A stretch of DNA of 64,000 nucleotides, taken from contig DAIRVG010000010.1 in assembly GCA_036802945.1 (NCBI GenBank), forward strand, positions 1 to 64,000. The letters are read 5' to 3'. Position numbers and translations under genes: made by a program. Below are positions 1 through 7,936 of the stretch, one piece after another; position 1 is the first letter of the stretch; each line of letters starts with the position of its first letter. The notes under the pieces were generated by a model, which saw nothing but the letters and a program-made list of their open reading frames with translations, had not been told where the DNA came from and ran no database searches. The stretch is from Gp6-AA40 sp036802945. GTDB lineage: Bacteria > Acidobacteriota > Vicinamibacteria > Vicinamibacterales > UBA2999.

Positions 1-300
1 GACGATCACACGTCCCGCGCAGCACTCGACGCCGAGCGGGCAGTCGTGACGCGTCTTGGAGGCGGCTGCCAGATGCCGATCGGCGCGTACGCCGACGTAT
101 CGGGGGACGCACTCACGCTGGTGGGGATCGTGTTGTCGCTGGACGGCGCGCAGGTGCTTCGCGCAGAATCGCGCGGACAGATGAGCGAGGCCATCGCCGT
201 GGGCAACGCGGTCGCCGAGGACCTGCTCGCCCAAGGGGCGGCTGGGATCCTCGCCGACATCGAGCGCGCGCACGCAGCCGTCGAAGGTCTGCAGCCGTGA
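1..300 (+). CDS. hemC: Hydroxymethylbilane synthase, C-terminal part
   Basis: Only the last 99 residues are present; the frame is open from base 1, so the gene starts outside the window. HemC polymerises four porphobilinogens into hydroxymethylbilane in the cytoplasm. The visible motif GGGCQMPIGAYA holds the conserved cysteine that binds the dipyrromethane cofactor, followed by the family's C-terminal domain ending in EGLQP. The TGA stop overlaps the GTG start of the next gene by 4 bases (GTGA), indicating translational coupling with the downstream CobA-HemD fusion. Assignment follows from this motif and from the heme gene order hemC-hemD-hemB-hemL. Confidence 0.93.
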   Translation, partial: DDHTSRAALDAERAVVTRLGGGCQMPIGAYADVSGDALTLVGIVLSLDGAQVLRAESRGQMSEAIAVGNAVAEDLLAQGAAGILADIERAHAAVEGLQP

Positions 301-1847
301 GGCATCCGGCTGTCTATTTGATCGGCGCCGGCCCCGGCGATCCAGGCCTCATCACCGTCCACGGCCTCAACCATCTTCGTGCTGCCGACGTTGTCGTCTA
401 CGATCACCTCGTTCCCACGCGGCTCCTCAGATATGCGCGCCAGGGCGCTGAGCTCATCGACGTCGGCACTGCGTCACCTCAAGCGATGGAGCAGGAAGCC
501 ATCAGCTACCTGCTCGTCGAGAAGGCACGCGACGGAAAGCTTGTTGCGCGCCTCAAGTGGGGCGATCCGTTCGTGTTCGATCGCGGAGGCGAGGAAGCGC
601 TGTTCCTGCACGAGCACGGCGTCCCGTTCGAAGTTGTGCCCGGCGTGGTTGCCGGTCTTGCCGTGGCCGCGTATGCCGGGGTGCCGGTCACCTATCCAGG
701 TGGCGGCGACACAATCACGCTGGTTCGCGGGTTCGAGGACGAAAGTCGCACGGTGCCCGACATCGACTGGGCAAGCCTTGCACGGCTCGAAGGCACCGTG
801 GTGTGCTACGCCGGTTCGCAACAGCTGCCGCGCATCCTCGCAGCGCTGATGGGCAACGGGTGGCCTCCCGACAGCACCGCGGTCATCGTGTACAACGGCA
901 CGCTTCCGAACCAGGAGACCGTCTCGGGGACGATGCGCGAGCTGCTCGAGGGGGTGCGCGAGAATCCGCGACGTGAGGCGGCCATCCTCGTTGCAGGACG
1001 CGTCGCCGGACTGCGTGACCACCTTCGCTGGTACGATACGCGTCCGCTGTTCGGCAAACGCGTGCTGGTGACGCGTCCGCGCGAGCAGGCGCCGGAGCTG
1101 GTGGATCTCCTGACGGCCCTTGGTGCCGATTCCATCGAAGCCCCCATGATCCGGATGGCGCCCCCGGAGGATCCCGATCCGCTGCTCCGCGCGGCCGCGA
1201 AGCCGGAAGTCTTCGATTGGATCGTCTTCACGAGCGCCAACGCGGTGGAGGCGTTCATGACGGCGCTTCTGGATGGTGAGCGAGACGTGCGAGCGTTGAA
1301 AGGCCCGCGCCTCTGCGTCTCCGGCACCGCGACGGCGGAGAAGCTCACCGCGTACGGCATCAAGGTCGATCTGATTCCCAATGAGTTTCGGGCCGACGCC
1401 GTCGTCGCCGCGCTGTTGGCGACCGGATCGATGGACGGGGTGCGTGTGCTGCTTCCGCGAGCGGACATCGGCCGGGAAGTGATTGCCGATCAGCTGCGCG
1501 AAGCGGGCGCCGCGGTGACGGAGGTCGTCGCGTACCGCACGATCCTGGAAGACAGCCAGCGGGAAGGGGACCCGGATATCTACGGCATGCTGCTCGAGGG
1601 ACGCGTCGACGTGGTCACGTTCACCAGCCCGTCGGCGGTGCGCAACTTCGCCAAGATCTATGGCGCTGACCAGGTGGCCGACCTCCTGAAAAACACCGTC
1701 GTCGCCACCATTGGCCCCGTCACGGCCGACGCCGCGCGCCAGCTGGCGATTCCAGTCACGATTCAACCTACGACGTACACCATCCCCGCGCTCGTTGGCG
1801 CGATTGCTGCGCACTACGCGCCTGCCAAGAGCACAAAGACAGCTTGA
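297..1847 (+). CDS. cobA-hemD: Fused uroporphyrinogen-III C-methyltransferase / uroporphyrinogen-III synthase
   Basis: 516 residues, GTG start inside the hemC stop. Residues 1 to about 248 are a SAM uroporphyrinogen methyltransferase: VYLIGAGPGDPGLIT near residue 6 and YDHLV near 40 are family signatures. From about residue 252 (GKRVLVTRPREQA) to the end is a HemD domain that cyclises hydroxymethylbilane to uroporphyrinogen III. The fusion joins the branch point to heme with the first step towards siroheme or cobalamin. Cytoplasmic. The last residues (KSTKTA) are encoded by the left arm of the inverted repeat at 1832-1962, so the native C-terminus appears to have been overwritten or extended by the repeat. 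Confidence 0.95.
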   Translation: MRHPAVYLIGAGPGDPGLITVHGLNHLRAADVVVYDHLVPTRLLRYARQGAELIDVGTASPQAMEQEAISYLLVEKARDGKLVARLKWGDPFVFDRGGEEALFLHEHGVPFEVVPGVVAGLAVAAYAGVPVTYPGGGDTITLVRGFEDESRTVPDIDWASLARLEGTVVCYAGSQQLPRILAALMGNGWPPDSTAVIVYNGTLPNQETVSGTMRELLEGVRENPRREAAILVAGRVAGLRDHLRWYDTRPLFGKRVLVTRPREQAPELVDLLTALGADSIEAPMIRMAPPEDPDPLLRAAAKPEVFDWIVFTSANAVEAFMTALLDGERDVRALKGPRLCVSGTATAEKLTAYGIKVDLIPNEFRADAVVAALLATGSMDGVRVLLPRADIGREVIADQLREAGAAVTEVVAYRTILEDSQREGDPDIYGMLLEGRVDVVTFTSPSAVRNFAKIYGADQVADLLKNTVVATIGPVTADAARQLAIPVTIQPTTYTIPALVGAIAAHYAPAKSTKTA

Positions 1848-1962
1848 ACCACGAAGGTCACGAAGTTCACGAAGAAATACAGAACATGAAGAAAATTAAC
1901 TACTTCGTGACCTGTGTTCCTTCGTGTCCTTCGTGACCTTCGTGGTTACGTACGTCTTTGTG
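1832..1962. repeat. Inverted array of CACGAAGG-type 9-mers
   Basis: The left arm (1832-1876) carries CACAAAGAC and then CACGAAGGT/CACGAAGTT units. The right arm (1902-1962) carries CTTCGTGTC/CTTCGTGAC units and ends in GTCTTTGTG. The arms are near reverse complements around an AT-rich spacer, so transcripts could form a long hairpin. The left arm includes the last codons and stop of cobA-hemD; the right arm ends just before hemB. The same unit family recurs at 4478, 5554, 16064 and 35334. Confidence 0.9.
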
Positions 1963-1985
1963 TCCTTCATGTCAAAATCGCAGAC

Positions 1986-2984
1986 ATGGCAACACAAACA
2001 TCCACCGCGCGCCTTGCGCTGACGCGGCGTCCGCGGCGCCTGCGGCGCACGGAGGCGATCCGCAGCCTCGTGCGCGAGACGCGGCTGACACCCGACTGCT
2101 TCATCCTGCCGCTCTTCGTCTGTGAAGGGCGCGGCGTACGGCGCGAGGTCAGCTCGATGCCCGGGGTCTTCCAGCTGTCGGTCGATGAGGCGGTGAAGGA
2201 AGCGGCGGCGGCGAAAGCCGATGGCGTCCCCGGAGTGCTGTTGTTCGGCCTTCCCGACAGCAAGGATGCGACAGGGTCGAAGGCGTCGGATCCCGACGCG
2301 CCGGTACAAAGCGCGGTGCGCGCGCTCAAGCGCGAGGTTCCCGATCTGATCGTCATCACCGACGTGTGCCTTTGCGAGTACACGTCTCATGGACACTGCG
2401 GGATTCTCGACGGCGAAGAGATTCTGAACGACGTGACGGTTGCCCACGTCGCCAACGCCGCGCTCTCGCACGCCGTGGCCGGCGCCGACTTCGTTGCCCC
2501 CTCCGACATGATGGACGGGCGCGTCGCCGCCATCCGAACGCTCCTCGACGAGCGCGGGCTCGACCGGGTCGGCATCATGTCGTACGCGGCGAAGTACTGC
2601 TCCGCATTCTACGGACCGTTCCGCGATGCCGCCGATTCGGCGCCGCAGTTCGGCGATCGCCGCAGCCACCAGATGGATCCGTCCAACGTCGAGGAGGCGC
2701 TCCGCGAGGTCGAAACCGACATCGAGGAAGGCGCCGACATCATCATGATCAAGCCGGCGCTGCACTATCTCGACGTGATCTCGCGCGTGAAGATGCAGTT
2801 CCGGCAGCCGACGGCGGCATACCACGTGAGCGGCGAGTACGCGATGCTCAAGCTCGCGGTGGCGCGGGGCTGGATCGAGGAGCGGCGCGCGATGCTCGAG
2901 ACGCTCACCGCCATCAAGCGCGCCGGCGCCGACATCATCATCACCTACTATGCGAGGGATGCCGCCAGGATTCTGGGCAACTGA
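1986..2984 (+). CDS. hemB: Delta-aminolevulinic acid dehydratase (porphobilinogen synthase)
   Basis: 332 residues; condenses two 5-aminolevulinates into porphobilinogen, cytoplasmic. The ATG at 1986 (MATQTSTARL) was chosen because the in-frame extension from the GTG at 1914 is translated repeat sequence. Cys128, Cys130 and Cys138 (CLCEYTSHGHC) form the zinc site of the Zn-dependent class. The active-site lysines are K203 in SYAAKYCSAFYGPF and the Schiff-base K256 in MIKPALHYLD. Length is normal for the family. It lies between the CobA-HemD fusion and hemL, with large inverted repeats on both sides. Confidence 0.96.
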   Translation: MATQTSTARLALTRRPRRLRRTEAIRSLVRETRLTPDCFILPLFVCEGRGVRREVSSMPGVFQLSVDEAVKEAAAAKADGVPGVLLFGLPDSKDATGSKASDPDAPVQSAVRALKREVPDLIVITDVCLCEYTSHGHCGILDGEEILNDVTVAHVANAALSHAVAGADFVAPSDMMDGRVAAIRTLLDERGLDRVGIMSYAAKYCSAFYGPFRDAADSAPQFGDRRSHQMDPSNVEEALREVETDIEEGADIIMIKPALHYLDVISRVKMQFRQPTAAYHVSGEYAMLKLAVARGWIEERRAMLETLTAIKRAGADIIITYYARDAARILGN

Positions 2985-3163
2985 ACGTTCGTCTCGTTCG
3001 GATCGTTCGAGTCGTTCCAGGCGTTCCCCCATCGTTCGAGTCGTTCGAACGTTCCATCGTTCGAGTCGTTCAGTGGTTCGAACGACGAACGAGACGAGAA
3101 CGAACCGAACGATCTGAACGACACGAACGATCCGAACGGCTCGAACGACCCGAACGATCTGAA
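2985..3163. repeat. 179-bp inverted array of GTTCG / CGAAC 9-mers
   Basis: The whole hemB-hemL spacer is built from short units. The first half is repeats of TCGTTCGAG/TCGTTCGGA; from about 3084 onward these switch to CGAACGATC/CGAACGACC. This gives two long, largely complementary arms with almost no spacer. It begins directly after the hemB stop and ends 2 bases before the hemL ATG, so no normal Shine-Dalgarno sequence is left for hemL. A transcript through it would form a very long hairpin. Confidence 0.92.
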
Positions 3164-3165
3164 TC

Positions 3166-4458
3166 ATGAAGACGACAACAAGTCGAACACTTTTCCAGCG
3201 CGCCTCACGGGTCCTGCCGGGCGGCGTCGACAGTCCTGTTCGAGCGTTCAAGTCCGTGGGCGGCACGCCGCTCTTCGTCACACGCGGCTCGGGCGCGACG
3301 ATCGAGGACGTCGACGGCAATCGCTTCATCGACTACGTGATGTCATGGGGACCGCTGATCCACGGCCACGCGCCGCGCGGACTCGTGAAAGCGATTTGCG
3401 TCGCCGCGACGCGCGGTACCAGCTTCGGCGCGCCGAGCCCGCTCGAGCACCGGCTCGGCGAACTGGTGCGAACGCTCATGCCGTCGATGGAGCGCGTGCG
3501 GTTCGTCAGCTCGGGAACCGAGGCCGTGATGAGCGCGGTGCGTGTCGCGCGCGCATTCACCGGGCGCGACCGGATCATCAAGTTCGAAGGGTGCTACCAC
3601 GGGCACGCCGACGCGTTTCTCGTCAAAGCAGGATCCGGCGCCACGACCCTGGGCATTCCGACGAGCCCCGGTGTTCCCGCGGCAGTCACCAACGACACGC
3701 TGCTCGCGCGCTACAACGACCTCGCGTCTGTGGCGGCACTCTGTCAGGCGCAGGCTGTAACGATCGCGGCCGTGATCGTCGAGCCGATCGCCGGCAACAT
3801 GGGGCTGGTGCCGCCCGCTGACGGGTTCCTGTCCGGGCTGCGCGATCTCTGCTCGCGCCATGGCATCCTGCTGATTTTCGACGAGGTGATTTCAGGATTC
3901 CGCGCGTCGGCGGGCGGCGCCCAGGCGATCTTCGGCATTCAGCCGGATCTCACGTGTCTCGGGAAGATCATCGGCGGCGGACTTCCCGTCGGCGCGTACG
4001 GCGGCAGGGGCGACATCATGGATCTGGTCGCCCCCGCGGGCGCCGTGTACCAGGCGGGAACGCTCTCCGGCAATCCGATCGCGATGACGGCCGGTATCTG
4101 GGCGCTCGAGCATTTGTCGCCGAGGCTGTACAAAGAGCTCGCTCGTCGTGGCTCGATCCTCGCCGCGGGCCTCGCGGAGGCGGCACGCGCCGCGACGGTG
4201 CCGCTCCAGGTAAATGCCTTCGGCTCGCTCCTGACGCCGTTTTTCAGCGTCGCGCCGGTACGCGACTACGCGTCCGCGCTCAACTCCAATACGTCCGCCT
4301 ACGCGACGTTCTTCCGGGGCATGCTCACGCGCGGCATCTACCCGCCCCCGTCGCAGTTCGAGGCATGGTTCCTCTCCGCGGCGCACAGCGATCGGGCTGT
4401 CAAGAAGACGATCGCGGCCGCGAAGGGCGCGATGAAGGATGTCGCCCGTACGATCTGA
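3166..4458 (+). CDS. hemL: Glutamate-1-semialdehyde 2,1-aminomutase
   Basis: 430 residues; PLP enzyme converting glutamate-1-semialdehyde to 5-aminolevulinate, the first dedicated precursor of heme in the C5 pathway. N-terminus LFQRASRVLPGGVDSPVRAF is typical. The PLP lysine is K267 in CLGKIIGGGLPVG, and the aminotransferase signature LIFDEVISGFR lies at about 236-246. It implies the C5 pathway; the reductase HemA would be expected upstream of the window. The ATG at 3166 directly follows a large inverted repeat and has no visible Shine-Dalgarno sequence. Confidence 0.95.
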   Translation: MKTTTSRTLFQRASRVLPGGVDSPVRAFKSVGGTPLFVTRGSGATIEDVDGNRFIDYVMSWGPLIHGHAPRGLVKAICVAATRGTSFGAPSPLEHRLGELVRTLMPSMERVRFVSSGTEAVMSAVRVARAFTGRDRIIKFEGCYHGHADAFLVKAGSGATTLGIPTSPGVPAAVTNDTLLARYNDLASVAALCQAQAVTIAAVIVEPIAGNMGLVPPADGFLSGLRDLCSRHGILLIFDEVISGFRASAGGAQAIFGIQPDLTCLGKIIGGGLPVGAYGGRGDIMDLVAPAGAVYQAGTLSGNPIAMTAGIWALEHLSPRLYKELARRGSILAAGLAEAARAATVPLQVNAFGSLLTPFFSVAPVRDYASALNSNTSAYATFFRGMLTRGIYPPPSQFEAWFLSAAHSDRAVKKTIAAAKGAMKDVARTI

Positions 4459-4477
4459 GCCGCGAGGAAAGCAGATC

Positions 4478-4514
4478 TTCGTGCCTCTTCGTGGTTAAAT
4501 TCGTCTTTGTGGCC
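4478..4514. repeat. Single-orientation CTTCGTG repeat at a gene start
   Basis: CTTCGTGCC, CTTCGTGGTT and GTCTTTGTGGCC occur in series. This equals the right-hand arm of the 1832-1962 element without a left arm. Its last GTG is the most plausible start codon of the following DinB-family gene. Confidence 0.75.
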
Positions 4515-5069
4515 TCGACGATCCTCTCTTCGATCACCGCAGAATTCCGCCGCTACAAAGCGCTTGGCGACTCGGCCCTGGCCCAGCTCGACGACAGTGA
4601 GCTCGCCGTGCCCGGACCGAACGGCGGAAATTCAGCCGCAGTGCTCGTGTGGCACATCGGCGGAAATCTCGCTTCGCGCTTCACGGATTTCCTCACGAGC
4701 GACGGTGAGAAGCCCTGGCGGCAGCGCGACGAGGAGTTCGTGCAGCGTGCCGTGACGCGACACGAGGTGCTCGAGAAATGGAATACCGGCTGGAACGCGC
4801 TGTTCAACGCATTGGACGGGCTGACCGACGACCATCTCCGGAACATCGTCACGATCCGCGGACAGTCATTCGAAGTACATAACGCCCTTCCCCGGGCGCT
4901 TGCACACGTGTCGTATCACGTTGGCCAGATCGTGTACCTCGCCAAGTCGATCCGAGGCGAATCGTGGCAGTGCCTGAGCATCCCGGTCGGCGGCTCCGAG
5001 GCATATAACAAGAATCCCGCGCTCCAGGATCCGCGCGCGCACGCGGCCGCCATGCGAGACCGAACGTGA
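4509..5069 (+). CDS. DinB-like / DUF1572 family protein
   Basis: 186 residues from the GTG at 4509. The four-helix DinB-like fold is suggested by spaced histidines: VWHIGGNL near residue 52 and HVSYHVGQIVYLA near residue 135, the metal-ligand pattern of the DinB superfamily. Some members are thiol (bacillithiol) transferases; most have no known role. The start codon itself lies in a CTTTGTGG repeat. The stop overlaps the GTG of the downstream acetyltransferase by 4 bases, so the two are probably co-translated. Substrate unknown. Confidence 0.8.
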   Translation: MASTILSSITAEFRRYKALGDSALAQLDDSELAVPGPNGGNSAAVLVWHIGGNLASRFTDFLTSDGEKPWRQRDEEFVQRAVTRHEVLEKWNTGWNALFNALDGLTDDHLRNIVTIRGQSFEVHNALPRALAHVSYHVGQIVYLAKSIRGESWQCLSIPVGGSEAYNKNPALQDPRAHAAAMRDRT

Positions 5070-5575
5070 ACAGGGCCGGCGCAGTGCGGATCGCCACGGC
5101 GACGGAGAGAGATGTTCCGGTCATCCTGGAACTCATCCGCGCGCTGGCGGCCTACGAGCGGCTCGATCACGACGTCGTCGCGACGCCGGAACGTCTGCGA
5201 GACTCGCTGTTCAGCGCGCACGCCGCGGCGGAAGTGGTCATCGCGTACCTCGATCAGGAGCCGGTTGGTTTTGCAGTCTGGTTTCAGAACTACTCGACGT
5301 TTCTAGGCAGGGCCGGACTCTATCTCGAGGATCTCTTCGTCAAGCCGGAGCAGCGCGGTCAAGGCATCGGACGGACGCTCCTCGCGCATGTCGCCAGCGT
5401 AGCCGTCGCGAGAGGCGCCGGCCGGATGGAATGGTCTGTCTTGGATTGGAACGAGCCCGCGATCGGTTTCTACCGTGCCATCGGCGCGGTCCCGATGGAC
5501 GCTTGGACCGTCTATCGACTCACTGGCGATGCGCTCAATCGCGTTGCCTCCGACAAAGGCCACAAAGACGTTTGA
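5066..5575 (+). CDS. GNAT-family N-acetyltransferase
   Basis: 169 residues. The acetyl-CoA loop is QRGQGIGRTLL at about residues 93-103, preceded by the beta-4 strand YLEDLFVKPE and followed by WSVLDWNEPAIGFYRAIGA. This arrangement is typical of the diamine/spermidine-type GNAT subgroup. The substrate cannot be read from sequence. The GTG start overlaps the DinB gene stop. The final residues (DKGHKDV) are encoded by a CACAAAGAC repeat, so the C-terminal tail is repeat-derived. Confidence 0.85.
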   Translation: MNRAGAVRIATATERDVPVILELIRALAAYERLDHDVVATPERLRDSLFSAHAAAEVVIAYLDQEPVGFAVWFQNYSTFLGRAGLYLEDLFVKPEQRGQGIGRTLLAHVASVAVARGAGRMEWSVLDWNEPAIGFYRAIGAVPMDAWTVYRLTGDALNRVASDKGHKDV

Positions 5576-5622
5576 ACCACAAAGGCCACGAAGAGTTCAA
5601 ACCGTCTTTGTGTCCTAGTGGC
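5554..5622. repeat. Inverted CACAAAG / CTTTGTG array
   Basis: Left arm: ACAAAGGC, CACAAAGAC, then GAACCACAAAGGCCACGAAG. Right arm: ACCGTCTTTGTGTCCTAGTGG. It contains the end of the GNAT gene and reaches the stop codon of the convergent gene at 5622, so it could also act as a bidirectional terminator. Unit sequence is shared with the element at 1832. Confidence 0.85.
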
Positions 5623-6602
5623 TATCGTCCCGCGGCGGTCGTCTGGATTTGAACTGGTGAGTCGAGCCTGACGCGCAGCACTGATCCCTGCGGCAGTTCG
5701 ACTTCCTTGCCTTCGGTCGCGGCAATCGTGCCGCCGCCGCCGATCAGAATTCCCGCGAGCGCGCCCTTGAAGCCGCCCAGGATGCCGCCGAGGATCGCGC
5801 CGACGCCGGCGCCGGTCGCAATGCGTCCCGTCTCCCCTTTGATCCCTTCGCCTTCAATCGCCTGCGTCACCGTGCCGCGGATGGGATACGCGCGGCCATT
5901 AGACGTCACCTGGTCGAAGCTGACGGTCATCTTCCCTGTGCGATTCGTGCGAGTCGCCGGCTCCACGGCCGTGACGACACCGCGCATCACCGAGCCCGCC
6001 GGGATAACGGTCCGGCCCGCGATGTTGAGATCGACGAGCGTGGTACCCTCGAACCGGTCCTCGACCTGCGCGGTGCCCGAGTTCAACACGTTCGCCAGCC
6101 GCACGTCGATCTCGGTCCCCACTGGAATTTCAACCTCGCCGGCGCGCGCGGCGGTCGTGTTCGTCGACGTCGCGGAGCGCGCGGTCGACGAGGACTGCGT
6201 GCTGGTAGTCGACCCGGTGACGGATGAGCGGCCGGTCGCCGTGCCCGTTGACGTTGACGCGGTGTTATTCGGCTCACCGTGCGCCTGCGAACGCACGTCT
6301 TCGATACGGTCACGCACGGTCGAGTATTCGCTCCGCCCCAGCGTTCCGTCCTTCCTCAGCTTCACCTTCAGATAGATGACTTCCTCGCGCAGGTCGTCGA
6401 GCTGGGATTGCAGCTGGGTTGCGCGAGTGGCGTCGCGACCGCGAAGCTGCTGAATGTCCATGGCGGCCTGGTAGACGTTGTCCTGGAGCCTCTGGATGTC
6501 AGCCTGGCTGACGGGCGAATTGTTCTGCTGCTGTGCAGCCGCCGGTGCCGCAAGGGCAGCCGTGAACAACGCCGCCACCGCGACCTGTTGAATGCGATGC
6601 AT
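5622..6602 (-). CDS. Secreted protein with coiled-coil and glycine-zipper region
   Basis: 326 residues. The ATG at 6602 is preceded by GAGGAG, a strong ribosome site. Residues 1 to about 22 form a signal peptide ending AAPAAAQ. A short coiled coil follows (about 30-85), then a Ser/Thr-rich linker (about 105-150), then a beta-rich region with VEIPVGTEIDVRLANVL. Near 260-300 there is a glycine-zipper stretch (GAGVGAILGGILGG) suited to membrane insertion. The exact function is unknown; it is probably an envelope protein. It is convergent with the GNAT gene. Confidence 0.72.
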   Translation of the reverse strand: MHRIQQVAVAALFTAALAAPAAAQQQNNSPVSQADIQRLQDNVYQAAMDIQQLRGRDATRATQLQSQLDDLREEVIYLKVKLRKDGTLGRSEYSTVRDRIEDVRSQAHGEPNNTASTSTGTATGRSSVTGSTTSTQSSSTARSATSTNTTAARAGEVEIPVGTEIDVRLANVLNSGTAQVEDRFEGTTLVDLNIAGRTVIPAGSVMRGVVTAVEPATRTNRTGKMTVSFDQVTSNGRAYPIRGTVTQAIEGEGIKGETGRIATGAGVGAILGGILGGFKGALAGILIGGGGTIAATEGKEVELPQGSVLRVRLDSPVQIQTTAAGR

Positions 6603-6616
6603 CAAGTGTGTCCTCC

Positions 6617-7936
6617 TCAATTGCGCCACGGCATCAGGCCTTCTATCCAGCTGATGCGCGTGAGATCGTTGTAGATGACCGTCACCATCAGGAGCAGGAT
6701 GAGCACAAACCCGGCCAGCAGCATCTTCTCTTTTACCTGCGCGCTGAAGTCCCGGCGCGCAATGCCTTCGAGCGCCATGATCAGGATGTGACCTCCATCG
6801 AGGATGGGGATCGGCATCAGGTTCAAGAGACCCAGGTTGAGGCTGATCGACGCCATCAGCGTGAACAGCGCAATCCAACCGGCTTGCGCGGATTCGCCGG
6901 AAAGCTGTGCGATGGCGACCGGCCCCATCAGCTGACGTGGAGACGTCGTTCCGACGAACAGCCCGCCGAGCGTCTTGAAAATGAGCCCGCTGAATTCGAT
7001 GTTGCGCTGAACACTGAGTTTCAGCGCCTCCATCGGGCCGGGCTTGAAGGATTTGGTCGGCTCCGAGATCAGAATGCCAATCATCCCGCGATCGCCGCGC
7101 CGCTGCGGGGTGACCTCGATGTGCATCTCCTGGCCGTTGCGCCGGATGGTGAGATCGGTGGGCTTGTCGGCGTTGCGCGAAATCACCTCGGTCAGCTGCG
7201 ACCGCTGAACCATCCGCTCGCCGTTCACCGCGACGACGACGTCGCCAGCCTTCAGCCCGGCCTTCTCGGCGACATCTCCCTTGACGAGCGATGCGACGAT
7301 GGGCGTCGCGTCCGGCATGACGCCGATATCGCCAATTTCGTATTTTCCCTGCGCGTCGGGCCGAAGCGTGGCAGATTCAGTACGTCCGTCGCGGAGAAAC
7401 GTCAGGGTCAACTCGCGATTGGCGCGCGTCCCGATCTCCATGTCGAACCGATCCCAGGTGGCGACTTCGTTCCCAGCCACCGCCAGGACGCGATCGCCGC
7501 GCTGCAGTCCGGCCTTCTCCGCCGGCGAACCGGGCTTCACGGCGCCGACGACAGGCGGCTGATCGTGATACGCAGGCACCTCGGCGCCCTGCGCGAGCAC
7601 GATGGCCATCACGATGACCGCGAGCAGGATGTTCATCACGGGTCCCATGATGAGCACCTGAAAACGCTGCCACTTGGTTTTCGACAGGAACTCGTCCGGC
7701 GCTCCGCTGCGCGGGTCCTCGACGCTCTCGCCGGCCATCTTCACGTAGCCGCCAAGCGGGATGGCGCTGATCGCGTATTCGGTGTCACCGCGTTTGGTCG
7801 ATAACAACTTCGGTCCGAAGCCGAGCGAAAACGTCAGTACGCGAACGCCGATCCGGCGCGCCGCGAGGAAGTGACCGAGCTCGTGAACGAAAACGAGCAC
7901 GCCGAGCACGAACAGAAACGCCAGGATAGTGGTCAC
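6617..7936 (-). CDS. rseP: Site-2 zinc metalloprotease RseP
   Basis: 439 residues, inner membrane. HELGH at residues 18-22 is the zinc motif in the first membrane helix. Two PDZ domains lie between about 125 and 290 (GSPAEKAGLQRGDRV and DVAEKAGLKAGDVVV). The second active-site motif NLMPIPILDGGH and further helices are at the C-terminus. The family cleaves anti-sigma factors and leftover signal peptides inside the membrane. Its ATG overlaps the dxr stop by 4 bases; the dxr-cdsA-uppS neighbourhood is the classical one. Confidence 0.96.
   Translation of the reverse strand: MTTILAFLFVLGVLVFVHELGHFLAARRIGVRVLTFSLGFGPKLLSTKRGDTEYAISAIPLGGYVKMAGESVEDPRSGAPDEFLSKTKWQRFQVLIMGPVMNILLAVIVMAIVLAQGAEVPAYHDQPPVVGAVKPGSPAEKAGLQRGDRVLAVAGNEVATWDRFDMEIGTRANRELTLTFLRDGRTESATLRPDAQGKYEIGDIGVMPDATPIVASLVKGDVAEKAGLKAGDVVVAVNGERMVQRSQLTEVISRNADKPTDLTIRRNGQEMHIEVTPQRRGDRGMIGILISEPTKSFKPGPMEALKLSVQRNIEFSGLIFKTLGGLFVGTTSPRQLMGPVAIAQLSGESAQAGWIALFTLMASISLNLGLLNLMPIPILDGGHILIMALEGIARRDFSAQVKEKMLLAGFVLILLLMVTVIYNDLTRISWIEGLMPWRN

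Noticed and set aside
474..1814. 446-residue ORF antisense to cobA-hemD
   Set aside because: Arg/His-rich composition typical of a GC-rich shadow frame; the plus-strand protein has full family motifs.
2985..3163. Possible CRISPR array
   Set aside because: Units are about 9 bases, lack distinct spacers, and switch orientation halfway; no cas genes are near.
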